Below the pieces are notes generated by a model. It made no database searches, had not been told where the DNA came from, and was given only the letters and a program-made list of their open reading frames with translations. DNA of 64,000 bases, taken from contig NC_054752.1 in the NCBI RefSeq assembly GCF_018143015.1, positions 4,823,216-4,887,215 on the forward strand, given 5' to 3'. Source of the DNA: Lytechinus variegatus (taxonomy: Eukaryota; Echinodermata; Echinoidea; Temnopleuroida; Toxopneustidae). Below, one piece after another: positions 34,700 through 43,782 of the stretch (position 1 is the first letter of the stretch; every line of letters starts with the position of its first letter). Both the position numbers and the translations under genes were made by a program.

Positions 34700-35545
34700 A
34701 GGTGCCTCTTACACCCTCTCCTAGCAATCCCCCTCTCCTCCGCACTCTTCCATTCCATCTTGTCAATTTCCCTCTCTGTCTTTCTCTGTATGTCTGTCTC
34801 TCTCTCTATCCCACTCTCGGTCTAAAATGTCTTTTTCCCCCTTCACTCTCACTGTCATATTCTCTCTTTTTTCTCTCTTCCTCTCCCCCTCCTCCCTCTC
34901 TCTGGTGTTTCTTCTCCGTATCTGAATGTTCATTTCTCGGCCTCTCTTGCCATTTTCCTTCCTTTCAGTCCCTTTCATTTAATTTTTTCATCAATTTGTC
35001 GTCTCCCCTCTCCTCCCACTTTCCCTTCCTTTTTGTCTTTTTCATTAAAAAAATCGTCCAATTTTTCATCTCCCCTCTACATTCATGTTTCTCTGTTTCT
35101 GTCTCTCCCTCTTTCCCATTGTCTCTCCTCCTTTCTGTCTTTATTCACTTCTTGTGTCTCTGTCTCCGCTTTAATCCCGTCTCTTCTCCATAATGCTATC
35201 TCATTTTTCTCTGTTTCTGTCTCTCCCTCTCTCCCCTTTTTTCCTTCATTTCTGTCTCTTTTACTTCTTATGTCTCTGATCCTCTTTAATCCCCTCTCTC
35301 CTCTATAATTGTATTTAATGTTTCTCTGTTTCTGTCTCTCCCTCTCCTCCCTGTTTCTCTTCCTTTCTGTCTCTTTCACTTCTTGTGTCTTTGTGTCCCC
35401 TTTAATCCTCACTCCCCTCTATAATGTTATCTCATGTTTCTGTCTCTCCCCTTCTTTTCCTTCGTTTCTGTCTCTTTCACTTCTTGTGTCTCTGTTTCCC
35501 CGTCTCTCTCTCCCTCTCTCTTTCTATTCTCATTGGTCACGTGAT
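34700..35545. repeat. Pyrimidine-rich minisatellite, unit about 117 bp
   Basis: Units starting 'tttctctgtttctgtctctc' recur at 35087, 35206, 35322 and 35436, each followed by 'cacttcttgtgtctctgt', TTTAATCC and CTCTATAATG. The part before 35080 is a more decayed version. Long open frames on both strands here are artefacts of strand asymmetry. Confidence 0.75.
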
Positions 35546-35667
35546 AACTCAGAAATAATTAGTCTTACATGATTCTCTGAGAAGCGATGGAATATAATGT
35601 AAGCAGAAACCTCATCATGAAAAATACAAACTCCCATTTTCATTTCATTTTCTTAAATATTTTTTAA

Positions 35668-36017
35668 AGGTCTAGCCCAACACCCCCAATCAATGGAGAA
35701 AAGCCAAGCAAGCAAAGCGCTAAAATTTTATTAAAACCGGATTAAAATAAGAAAGTTATATCACATATTACAGTTTCGTTATTTTTTCCCGCATAACAGT
35801 CACAATGCAATGCTTAACTCAGTGATATGCAAATGGGAGAGTCAGTACGTCCCTTACTCACTATTTATCTTTTTTTATTGTCTGATTTTAAAACAATTTG
35901 CAATACTTAGAGATTTGCCAACAATTGCCATAACAATAACCTTGACTGAACTTGACAAGTTTGATTTTTCTCATTTTCTGTAAATCTACTTTTTTGAGGA
36001 TGGACTTGTCCTTTAAG
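35668..36017. mobile_element. Short relative of the 111-735 MITE
   Basis: The ends TAAAGGTCTAGCCCAACACCCC and GGATGGACTTGTCCTTTAA are diverged inverted repeats. The inner 'aaataagaaagttatatcac' and 'gcttaactcagtgatatgca' parts resemble the longer element's arms. Confidence 0.45.
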
Positions 36018-36052
36018 CAAATTTAGATATTCTAATTATCTGGTATAACGTA

Positions 36053-36220
36053 CACTCTAAAAATGAAGTGCTAATTTAGCTCTTACAGAGCGTGTATAGT
36101 GACTGCACTGCGCAGTGCTGATTTGTCTAGTTCAAATTTGAACTAGACAATTCAGCACTCCGAAGTGCAGTCACTATACACACTCTTTGAGAGCTAAATT
36201 GGCACTTCGTTTTTCGAGTG
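36053..36220. mobile_element. Fully palindromic MITE, TA-flanked
   Basis: 168 bp that fold on themselves along nearly the whole length. CACTCTAAAAATGAAGTGC pairs with GCACTTCGTTTTTCGAGTG, and the centre CTAGTTCAAATTTGAACTAG is a perfect palindrome. TA lies on each side. It is non-coding. Confidence 0.75.
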
Positions 36221-36464
36221 TATAGGCAAAATTATCTAGTATATACAAGCGATACATTAAAAAAAGCTTTGAAAATGGATAATACGTTCGAAAAACTTAT
36301 TTTCATACCCCTGCTAATATTTGAACTTCAATTTAAAAATCGTTTGAAAGCAGATTAAATAGATATTGAAATGATTTAGTGTAAAATATGCTAATGATCA
36401 GTCACCGGGTTAACTCCAGGTTAATAGTAAAGAAAATGTATGAAAATAATTTTAAGAACGCGTG

Positions 36465-37061
36465 AGAGATAAGGGACGGCACTTGGGGAATTCAATAGGT
36501 TCACTCAGCCGTGACTGCTGAACAAAAGAAGTATGACGTAACAACACATTAGCATAACAATAGGGTTGATTAGCATAACAATGGGGGTGGGTAGTCTGGA
36601 AAGATGGGAATTCAATAGGGTCGATTAGCATAACAAGGGGATGGATAGTTTGGAAAGATGGGAATTCAATAGGATCGATTAGCATAACAAGAGGGTGGGT
36701 AGTCTGGAAAGATGGGAATTCAATAGGGTCGATTAGCATAACAAGGGGATGGATAGTTTGGAAAGATGGGAATTCAATGGAGGATCATTTAAATAACAAA
36801 GAAGCGCAGTGACGTAGTAATGTTACGTATCGGTTGGAAGGGACGCGCAGTTTCTCTGACAACGAATCAACAAACATCAAATTGAATAGAAGGATTAAAA
36901 GAGTGCTATTGTTTGAAAGTTAAATTTAGAAAGTTGGCATAGTGTAACAAAGGCAGAGTATGAATAGTTGCTTGAGAACGAAATAACATAGCGACAATGT
37001 TTGGGTAAACAAGGAAATGACGTGACTCCTTCTTCGTGGTCCCCCATTGGTTGATGTCGAC
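36465..37061. repeat. Polinton left terminal inverted repeat (597 bp)
   Basis: Matches the complement of 52647-53243. The outer part contains three to four tandem units of 54 bp with phase-marking GGGAATTCAAT at 36606, 36660, 36714 and 36768, plus 'gattagcataacaa' words. Confidence 0.95.
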
Positions 37062-37136
37062 GTGACGTAGGACGGACGTACTCTCTCATAGGTCGAAAGA
37101 CTCACGTGATACCGTGCTTAGCAACGTCAGGGAGTG

Positions 37137-37143
37137 CATATAA
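37137..37143 (+). promoter_or_regulatory. TATA-like box upstream of the Polinton WW-domain part
   Basis: CATATAA lies 71 bp before the start codon at 37214, just inside the left terminal repeat. A start of transcription near 37165 is inferred from spacing only. Confidence 0.35.
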
Positions 37144-37213
37144 CCGCGAAATTTGAAATCTCCCTCATTTCTCGTCAATCTACCCGTGCAGTCAGACCTA
37201 CGTCGCATATACA

Positions 37214-37582
37214 ATGGCAAGTTTTGAGAATGGGTACACCGACATTTCTTTGGCAGAAGCTACGCTTTCGGAGGAGGACCGAAGCAAAGGCTGGAAAGTG
37301 GGCTTCAGCGAGAGAGAACAGAGGGTTTACTTTTATAACCCTGTTACATGCGTTACACAGTGGGAGAGTCCGGCCGACAGTTTGACCGATGGTGCTGCAG
37401 CTATCTCATCGCAGGCTCCGTCAGAGATGGAGCAACGACCGATCCTGCCCAAGTTTCCTAAAGGTCTCATACCTCCTCCTGCTCCCGTGGCTGCCAAGTT
37501 CACGAAGGACATCGTTAATCTCTCCACTATTGAGACATTGACCAACACCCCACCAATGTCTACCAAGAGAACGATGAATGAG
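37214..37582 (+). CDS. Polinton part: WW-domain protein (5' portion of a spliced gene)
   Basis: Opens MASFENGYTD. Residues 18-53 form a WW domain: GW at 26-27, aromatic VYFYN at 38-42, then TQW at 48-50 and a Pro at 53. WW domains bind proline-rich motifs such as PPxY, so the protein may dock on a host or element partner (inference). A linker of about 70 residues, rich in Pro, Ala and Ser, follows. The open segment stops at a GTGAGT donor-like sequence, and a spacer of 166 bp ends in a pyrimidine run and CAG before the PC4-like part at 37749. Small introns are known in Polinton genes. A WW domain is not among the core Polinton proteins known to me. Confidence 0.75.
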
Positions 37583-37748
37583 GTGAGTAAAAATAACATT
37601 TATTATAATAATATTTCCATTGATTTAAAGAATACTCTCACTAGCTTTTTCTCGTTATGTTGGATGGTTGCATTGACTATATCATGTGTACGTTCAGATG
37701 GATGAAAATCATATAACGATTCCATTTCTTTTATTTTTTTTTCTGCAG

Positions 37749-38093
37749 GCCTTTCCTGAAGCTGAAACGGCCCATACAGCCGCAAAGAAGCCAAGGCGTC
37801 ATATGACGATGAGGTTGCCGGACAAACTCCCCTCGATGGAGCAAGAGATGACATTCTCGGACGATGTCCATGCCGTGCCTCTTGGAGGTAAGCGATACGC
37901 TGTCGTTAAGACATTTAACAAAACTGTTTACGTGAATGTGAGAGAATACTACCAACTACAGGAGGGAGGAAGAGCGTTCGCTGGACGTAAAGGGATCAAC
38001 CTTTCGATCGAAAACTGGGATCGTCTAAACGGAGCCCTGATCGAAATCAATTCGGCAATTGGTGAACAATTGAACAAAATCCATCAGAATTAA
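37749..38093 (+). CDS. Polinton part: PC4-like ssDNA-binding domain
   Basis: About 115 codons. The middle and end match the PC4 (p15, Sub1) fold pattern: GGKRYAVVKTFNKTVYVNVR, then EYY, a short acidic/Gly loop, GRKGINLSIENW and a closing helix. PC4-type domains bind single-stranded DNA and act in transcription, repair or replication. Here a role in covering displaced strands during protein-primed replication, or in late transcription, is plausible inference. It follows the WW-domain part on the same strand, separated by an intron-like spacer, so the two probably belong to one protein. Confidence 0.75.
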   Translation, partial: AFPEAETAHTAAKKPRRHMTMRLPDKLPSMEQEMTFSDDVHAVPLGGKRYAVVKTFNKTVYVNVREYYQLQEGGRAFAGRKGINLSIENWDRLNGALIEINSAIGEQLNKIHQN

Positions 38094-38141
38094 ATTTGTA
38101 TAGAGTATCATGATCCTAATTGAATTTTACTTAAGGCAAAA

Positions 38142-38744
38142 TTGCATTTATGTACGGAATATACACAGGGGTATATCGTTTATTCCTTTTGTGTAGATAA
38201 CGGAAACTGGAGACCCTTTTTGGAAGCTTTTCTGATCATCGAGTTGTTTGCAGACGTGTGTAGATTGATGCTGCCTGGTCCAGATGGATGTGACGGATGT
38301 GATCACAACTATCCCACCTCGTACCACGCCTGTGTCAATTACAAGATGCCTTACCATTGGAATAAAGAGGGGATTGTACAATATCTCGAGACAGGGGCCC
38401 AAAACCTTCGTAAGCGTATTTCAAAGGGAAAACTATGGAACAAATGGGTAGTGTATTTTAGTCATTTGACGGGCGAGTCTCACATGACTCACCTGGTTCC
38501 TTACCGAACCTGGCAGGAATTTATCAAAGAACGACTTCCTATTCATGTTCAAGACGCCGACTTTTTTCTAGAAACTTACGAGTTATGGTACGAAAGGGTC
38601 CCGGGTACAGACTATCTCGCATTGCAGAATGTGATTGACGAATACAACCCCAATGATAGGAGAAAGGGGTTTCCAACATTTTCAGAAGAATACCATGATA
38701 TCTATGGGTACTCGTACGATCATGATTCGGATGAAGAAGATTAA
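38142..38744 (+). CDS. Polinton part: conserved-looking protein of unknown function
   Basis: About 200 codons, ending in an acidic tail (HDSDEED). A Cys/His patch (PGPDGCDGCDHNYPTSYHAC) near residues 47-66 could bind a metal. The rest is rich in aromatic residues (WNKEGI, LWNKWVVYF, LYYR-like WYERVPG). The start is uncertain: the first Met at 38142 gives a weak leader, and an acceptor-like TTTTGTGTAG near 38190 leaves room for an upstream exon. It is the second of only two rightward genes in this Polinton. I do not recognise the family. Confidence 0.55.
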   Translation: MHLCTEYTQGYIVYSFCVDNGNWRPFLEAFLIIELFADVCRLMLPGPDGCDGCDHNYPTSYHACVNYKMPYHWNKEGIVQYLETGAQNLRKRISKGKLWNKWVVYFSHLTGESHMTHLVPYRTWQEFIKERLPIHVQDADFFLETYELWYERVPGTDYLALQNVIDEYNPNDRRKGFPTFSEEYHDIYGYSYDHDSDEED

Positions 38745-38943
38745 TACTGGATAGAAAGTAGCATATTGACGAAGAATGTAAAGAATATTTAAAATACTTT
38801 GCTTAACGTTGCTTGTATTGTATGTCAAATGGAGGAATGTATTCATCAAAAGGAATTGTAAATAAATCTTGAAGTATATACTTATACATAACCTGTGGTA
38901 TTGTGTATTCTTTGGAGTTTGATTATATCGTTGTTTAGCTGGA

Positions 38944-39140
38944 ATGGATATGTTTGGATGGTGATGATGAGGATGCAATGACGATGATCGTGATGGGTGA
39001 TGATGTTGATGTGGACGATGGTGAGGTGATGATAGTGACGGGTGATAATGTTGATGATGATACAATGACGATGATCGTGATGGGTGATGATGTTGATGGG
39101 GAGAAAGAGGATAATCGGAAGGTGAATGTTGATGGTATAT
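38944..39140. repeat. GATGAT-rich microsatellite between convergent Polinton genes
   Basis: Repeats of GATGATG, GTGATGGGTGATGATGTTGA and GACGATGATCG. It separates the rightward genes from the leftward block. The open frames on both strands (Asp/Val- or His/Pro/Ser-rich) are repeat artefacts. Confidence 0.8.
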
Positions 39141-39375
39141 AATTAATGATGAGAGCGATGGTTATGACCAAAAAATGATGATGTGGTAAAGATCCGTGTC
39201 TTGCTACAGATAGATACACATAGATACAAGGACGCAGAAATAAAGACTCTTAGACACCAATGAATAGTATTTACAATGTTACATTTTTATTTTTTTTTGT
39301 TTCCACTACAATAACATTATACATCAAACAATATCATAACTATAACATCATTCATGCTTTGTACATCGTATACAT

Positions 39376-39906
39376 CTATTTTAGAGTCTTGGATATTTGG
39401 TCCATCATAAACCCACGCTGCTGAATAGGTCTATCAAAATGGTAATTGATTTTTACAAAGTCTCTAACGTAGTAGTCATTTGCGTCTGTATTGACCGAAA
39501 ACTGGTTGACGATATCCTTCATGCTGTATCCACGTACACGATGTGTCAAGAAGAAGATGACGTATTGTCCACACACGGTTGACAAATTTCCTTGAAGTTT
39601 GCGAGTATTCCAAGTTGTGGGACCCTTGGTGTGTTTTTGCAAAAAATTCCTGATGTTTGTTGTAGTTGGTGGCCTACCGTATGAATCAAAATACTCTGAA
39701 TGACCACGTTCATCAAAATAAATAGCGATCCAATGACTTCCAGGTTGACGAGCAGGGTCGAGGTTGATTACGTAAGCCGATGGTCTCGGTACAAAATTGA
39801 TTCTCAGGCGATCGGATGGATAAACACCTTGAAAAAGTCCTCTCGTTGCCTTGTCATTAATCAAGATACGTTCGATGTCTACAGTATTCATCTTGAACCT
39901 CCTCAC
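39376..39906 (-). CDS. Polinton part: adenovirus-type cysteine protease
   Basis: 176 codons. The order GSHWIAIYFD (His region), EYFDSYG (acidic residue plus SYG) and STVCGQYVIFFL (the Cys region with its CGQ(Y/H) signature) is that of the adenain/Ulp1-like fold used by Polintons, adenoviruses and virophages for virion maturation. The length is close to that of adenovirus protease (~200). It abuts the major capsid gene, overlapping by a few bases, in the usual late-gene cluster. Confidence 0.9.
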   Translation of the reverse strand: MRRFKMNTVDIERILINDKATRGLFQGVYPSDRLRINFVPRPSAYVINLDPARQPGSHWIAIYFDERGHSEYFDSYGRPPTTTNIRNFLQKHTKGPTTWNTRKLQGNLSTVCGQYVIFFLTHRVRGYSMKDIVNQFSVNTDANDYYVRDFVKINYHFDRPIQQRGFMMDQISKTLK

Positions 39907-41237
39907 ACTGAATAATCAAACAGTATGTTGCGAGCTCTATCAATTTCCAGTATGTTGTCGAACTCGGCGTAGACGACGATGTTGACTCCACTAGGGATGC
40001 TTTTCCTGAAGTGCATCTCTAGACGAAGATTTCCCTGCTTCTTTAGGTTGAAGTGTTGGCCAGATGACAAGTCTGGAGAGAGATCAAATGCATAGAGTGC
40101 GTAACCTCTGTCGTAGTCCTCTCGACTGATGTTATTGCCAGAATCTTTGAACATTTTATCCGTTCCTGAGAAGAGTGTATGGTAGGATCGGATAGAACTT
40201 AATCCTGAAACAAGACCATATTCTGGTGTCAGTGGTTTGAATGGGACCTGGGTTCCATCAACGTAGAGGGAGATGTAGTTTACATCAAAGTGTTGAAAGT
40301 TGTATGGGTTGAGGGTGTAGTTTCCGCTGAATGCCCTGTTGTCTACACAACCAATAATGAGACGTTGAGGTATCTGTCCTAGGAAAAGATGGTCTTGCTG
40401 CAACGTCAGTTCTCCCTGGGGTACCGATAGGACCTTGCACATGACACGACGTACAGGGTACTTGGCAGTTCCTCTTTCCAATGCTTTACCGTGTCCAAGC
40501 ATGACCGAGGGGGAGACTTTAACTTTTCTGACGAAGAGGGAGCAATCCTGAATGACTACCCTGAATGACGGTGGAGTGGCCGAAGACATAAGGCAGAATT
40601 CTTCCTTGCTACGTATCATCTTAACTCGCAGATCGACCCCGTTCAACAGGTGTTTAGGTTGGAAGAATAGATCGCAATGGAGCGGTCCTATCAATTCGAA
40701 GCTGTTTGACCCTTTAATGTACGTGTGTCTCTTCTTTAAGCCTTGGTTTACTTCGTTGCCTGGTTCGAGAGGGTTAGCCTGGTCCATGTGACCAGGTGTG
40801 TCTTTGAAGAAAAGAGCCGAAGTAAGTTGACTTTCCTTGGCTTCGGATCCATATTGGAGTAAACTTTCGATCATGGCACGATAGGGGTATGTTGGTGTCG
40901 ACGGCGTGATCACGCGATCGTTGAGGCTCACGTCCACTTGAGAAAAGAGTGAGTGGAGAAAGAGGTTTACGGGAGCAACCTGATCGTCCGCTACCAAATT
41001 TGTCCCATCGTGATGGACTACCTTGGCTTTCACATAGATTTGCGTCTGAGAGAGATCCAAATATTCGGTTCCAGATCCGGATATATGAAACTCGATAGGT
41101 CCTCCATCCGAAAATTGAGCGAGAGGGTGGTACTCTACCCATTGCCCATGTTCGATACTGGTCTGGGTAGGAGGAACGGTAAAAAGATCCAACTCCGATT
41201 TGACACATTCGCATGAATCATTGTGTACAAAGGCCAT
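39903..41237 (-). CDS. Polinton part: major capsid protein (double jelly-roll)
   Basis: 444 codons. The pattern EYLDLSQTQIYVKAKVV, then FLHSLFSQVDVSLNDRVITP and YPYRAMIESLL is typical of the Polinton major capsid family (the 'F54H12.2-like' proteins of animal genomes), which forms trimeric hexon-like capsomers. The position between the protease and the small basic core-like protein is as expected. The assignment rests on remembered family pattern, not on a search. Confidence 0.85.
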   Translation of the reverse strand: MAFVHNDSCECVKSELDLFTVPPTQTSIEHGQWVEYHPLAQFSDGGPIEFHISGSGTEYLDLSQTQIYVKAKVVHHDGTNLVADDQVAPVNLFLHSLFSQVDVSLNDRVITPSTPTYPYRAMIESLLQYGSEAKESQLTSALFFKDTPGHMDQANPLEPGNEVNQGLKKRHTYIKGSNSFELIGPLHCDLFFQPKHLLNGVDLRVKMIRSKEEFCLMSSATPPSFRVVIQDCSLFVRKVKVSPSVMLGHGKALERGTAKYPVRRVMCKVLSVPQGELTLQQDHLFLGQIPQRLIIGCVDNRAFSGNYTLNPYNFQHFDVNYISLYVDGTQVPFKPLTPEYGLVSGLSSIRSYHTLFSGTDKMFKDSGNNISREDYDRGYALYAFDLSPDLSSGQHFNLKKQGNLRLEMHFRKSIPSGVNIVVYAEFDNILEIDRARNILFDYSV

Positions 41238-41258
41238 GGTCGTTTGCTTTTCAGATGT

Positions 41259-41729
41259 TTAATTATCGAAAATGTCGCGAGTTCTTGCTCTGCTGATGGT
41301 CCGTTTACGACTGCCCGAGCCTTTGGCTGGTTTTCTTCTTTTATTCGCTGTCCTGGCTTGTCCCTGTTTGACGTTTCTACGACGCGATTGGTTAATCCGT
41401 CGTCTCTTTTTTGGAGGTACTCTGTCATCAATATGTTTACCGAGACGGTCGTTCAGAGTTCCAGCAGCATAGTCTATTCCAGCATTCACCATCTTTCGTG
41501 CCAATGATTTAGTTCCTTTCTTTAATGCCTTTTTTACGACAGCTTGGCTTCCTCTTTTTACCAATGGTTTTATGAAAGGGATGGCTGCTCGAAGTCCTCT
41601 GGCGAGTAAACCACCGATCCCGAATCCTTGCTGAGTCGGGCCTCCTGTGAATACGGGCATTCCTCTTCCAAGTTGTTGCGTATAGTAATCGGTGTAAACC
41701 TGGGGAGAGACGTAATGTGTTGACGTCAT
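41259..41729 (-). CDS. Polinton part: basic core-like virion protein
   Basis: 156 codons. The N-terminal part (YYTQQLGRGMPVFTGGPTQQ, then GFGIGGLLARGLRAAIPF) is a Gly-rich amphipathic segment seen in many Polintons. The C-terminal half is very basic with nuclear-signal-like clusters (PPKKRRR, RKR), fitting a DNA-condensing minor core protein comparable to adenovirus pX or pVII (inference). It lies between the two capsid genes. Confidence 0.7.
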   Translation of the reverse strand: MTSTHYVSPQVYTDYYTQQLGRGMPVFTGGPTQQGFGIGGLLARGLRAAIPFIKPLVKRGSQAVVKKALKKGTKSLARKMVNAGIDYAAGTLNDRLGKHIDDRVPPKKRRRINQSRRRNVKQGQARTANKRRKPAKGSGSRKRTISRARTRDIFDN

Positions 41730-41743
41730 CCTGCACTCTCTGA

Positions 41744-42523
41744 TTATCTCAACAATGAGGGAGCGCTCTTTCTAAGATGTAGTTTGACAACCACTCTTCC
41801 TCGTTGAAATGGGATTCTATGACCCGTGGCATCCCTTATATCGATCTCTATTACGTTGAAAAGTTTCTTTGAGACTGGAAGATAATGCGGAACCTCAAAA
41901 TTGACCGTCACATCTTTGCCATGTTTCTCCTTGACTTGCACGACACGTAACAATGGAGCTCGTGTGTCCCCTACAATCTGATGCTCGACGATATCCGAGT
42001 AGACGTACAAGGCATGAATCATCATCATGTCGACGGGTAACTTGGCTTCTAGCGGTCCCATCATCGATTTTCCATCAGGAAAACCCAACATGTTGGCTAT
42101 TCCTCCTATCAATTTGACCCTATAAAATGGGTCATGGGTGATCAACGTCACCAAGCTGGAATGTGGGTTGTATTCAAATTCGACGGCTCTTCGGAGTTCT
42201 TTGGGTACGATCAGAGTCAACAATGCTCGAACATCGTTGTAATGACCATTTGGAATGCGATGTTCTTCCCAGCTTTCTCCGCCATTACCCGAAAAGAGAA
42301 TCTTGGATTTTTGATAGGAGCTGTGGACCGTGAACCAACGATTCGGGTAGTGCAGCTCAACAAGCCCTGTTTCCCAGTCACCCTCGAGTATAACGGTATA
42401 GGGGAGTTTAATCTTAAAATGAGCTAAGGTGTTCTCCGGATAGTCGTCAAGCGAACTGTTACTCGGCAAGGTAAGGTAAAAGGAAGATGCTGTTGTCTTA
42501 GCCATGATGAAGCAACTAATCAA
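41744..42523 (-). CDS. Polinton part: minor capsid (penton) protein
   Basis: 259 codons from 42523; the Met at 42505 (MAKTTASSFY) is an alternative and more family-like start. SFYLTLPSNSSLDDYPENTL, then FKIKLPYTVILEGDWETGLV and ELHYPNRW are the hallmark opening of the Polinton single jelly-roll penton protein. The ending is VVVKLHLRKS. It forms the five-fold vertices of the presumed virion. Confidence 0.85.
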   Translation of the reverse strand: MISCFIMAKTTASSFYLTLPSNSSLDDYPENTLAHFKIKLPYTVILEGDWETGLVELHYPNRWFTVHSSYQKSKILFSGNGGESWEEHRIPNGHYNDVRALLTLIVPKELRRAVEFEYNPHSSLVTLITHDPFYRVKLIGGIANMLGFPDGKSMMGPLEAKLPVDMMMIHALYVYSDIVEHQIVGDTRAPLLRVVQVKEKHGKDVTVNFEVPHYLPVSKKLFNVIEIDIRDATGHRIPFQRGRVVVKLHLRKSAPSLLR

Positions 42524-42545
42524 GTTTGATCTAGGTTATGCTCTT

Positions 42546-43619
42546 TTATTTTAAACCGACAATGTCAGTGACATAGCTGTTGAACTTGTCCGGATATCCC
42601 CACCACTTCACGAAATATTCAGTCACCTTTCCTCTCTTTCGAGTATGTAGAATTCGTTCAATCTTGTAAATTTCATCGTTGGGTGGAACGACTTTCTGCA
42701 ATTCGTCTTCGTAGAAAGTTCCATCAATATGTTCTCCGCTGTAATCTTGAACCCTGTAGACTAGGGGTCTTCTTTTTACAATTTGACTTACGGTGAAGAT
42801 CTCCTCCGTCCACTTTGGAAGATAACCTTTTCTGAAGGTTTGCGTTGCCATGGAAAGTCGAACTTTATCCCACTTCTTAAATTTTGGTTTCCTGCTTATG
42901 GCCGTGGACCTGTCTCCATACAAGGTTAACCAGACATCTTTTTCATTGGTAGCTTTCACTTCCACGGGGGGACGTCCGATGCTAGAATGCTTTCTCTTAT
43001 TGTATGCAGACACTAGTTTAGGCAGTACATCTATGTACTTACGTGTGTTTTTGCTGGTGAAATACTTGAACATCCTACCCTTGAGAGTTTTATTGAATCT
43101 TTCAGCGACACTCGCTTTTGTTGCTTCATTCTGAGTCGTAAAAAAGTGGATTCCCTCTTCCTTTAGGAGCTGTTGAAACGGTCTGTTGATGAATTCACCC
43201 CCTTTGTCGGACTGCAGTTTGTGAGGCTTCCTTCCTTCTTTCAGTATTTGTTGAAATGCCTTGACGAGAGATGGACCCTTTTTATCTTTCAGAGGAACGA
43301 CCCAGGCGTACTTGGAAAATATGTCTATACAGGTCAAGAGATACCTGATTCCTTTGTTTTTGCGCGAGAGGGCCTGCATATCGACCAGATCCACTTGCCA
43401 TTGATGATCAATGCCATACACGATGACTCTATTTCGTTTGAAACGACGACGAAGAGGTTTGTGTAAGGTGTATGTCGGTTGCTCCATCAACCATCTCCGC
43501 ACTTGTTCCTTGGTGATATCTCCATTTCGCTTTTTTACTGCTCGGTAGACAACATCGACACCACCAAAACTTGCGGGATGCTCCGGATCGTAATACAGTT
43601 CTTCCAGGATTTTTTCCAT
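42546..43619 (-). CDS. Polinton part: retroviral-type integrase with chromodomain
   Basis: 357 codons. The order is: an N-terminal helical part; a DDE core with WQVDLVDMQ, LLTCIDIFSKYAWVVPLKDK, LQSDKGGEF and the region ending VAERFNKTLKGRM; then a C-terminal chromodomain-like segment (YKIERILHTRKRGKVTEYFV, KWWGYP). This architecture is standard for Polinton integrases. The chromodomain may steer integration to particular chromatin. Confidence 0.92.
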   Translation of the reverse strand: MEKILEELYYDPEHPASFGGVDVVYRAVKKRNGDITKEQVRRWLMEQPTYTLHKPLRRRFKRNRVIVYGIDHQWQVDLVDMQALSRKNKGIRYLLTCIDIFSKYAWVVPLKDKKGPSLVKAFQQILKEGRKPHKLQSDKGGEFINRPFQQLLKEEGIHFFTTQNEATKASVAERFNKTLKGRMFKYFTSKNTRKYIDVLPKLVSAYNKRKHSSIGRPPVEVKATNEKDVWLTLYGDRSTAISRKPKFKKWDKVRLSMATQTFRKGYLPKWTEEIFTVSQIVKRRPLVYRVQDYSGEHIDGTFYEDELQKVVPPNDEIYKIERILHTRKRGKVTEYFVKWWGYPDKFNSYVTDIVGLK

Positions 43620-43782
43620 CGACTGCTGTTTCTATCACTTTAATGTTCACGTTCCCTTTACAGCAAGCCAACGCACACCTGATACGTTTTACTTCAAATT
43701 TCCAAGATGGCGGCCAGCAACCCATGTTGTTTCGTATCCGTAGTTTTTCGAAATGAATAGAATGGAAGAATAACTGGATATA

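Noticed and set aside
34702-35572. Long Ser/Leu/Phe-rich and Arg/Glu-rich ORFs on both strands
   Set aside because: These are by-products of a CT-rich minisatellite; the frames follow the repeat and have no conserved motif.
38682-39219. His/Pro/Ser-rich minus-strand ORFs near 39 kb
   Set aside because: They are translations of a GATGAT microsatellite between convergent Polinton genes.
40774-41214. 146-codon ORF overlapping the Polinton major capsid gene
   Set aside because: It is in another frame of the same strand over a well-supported capsid gene; composition is Arg/Ser-rich as expected for a shadow frame.
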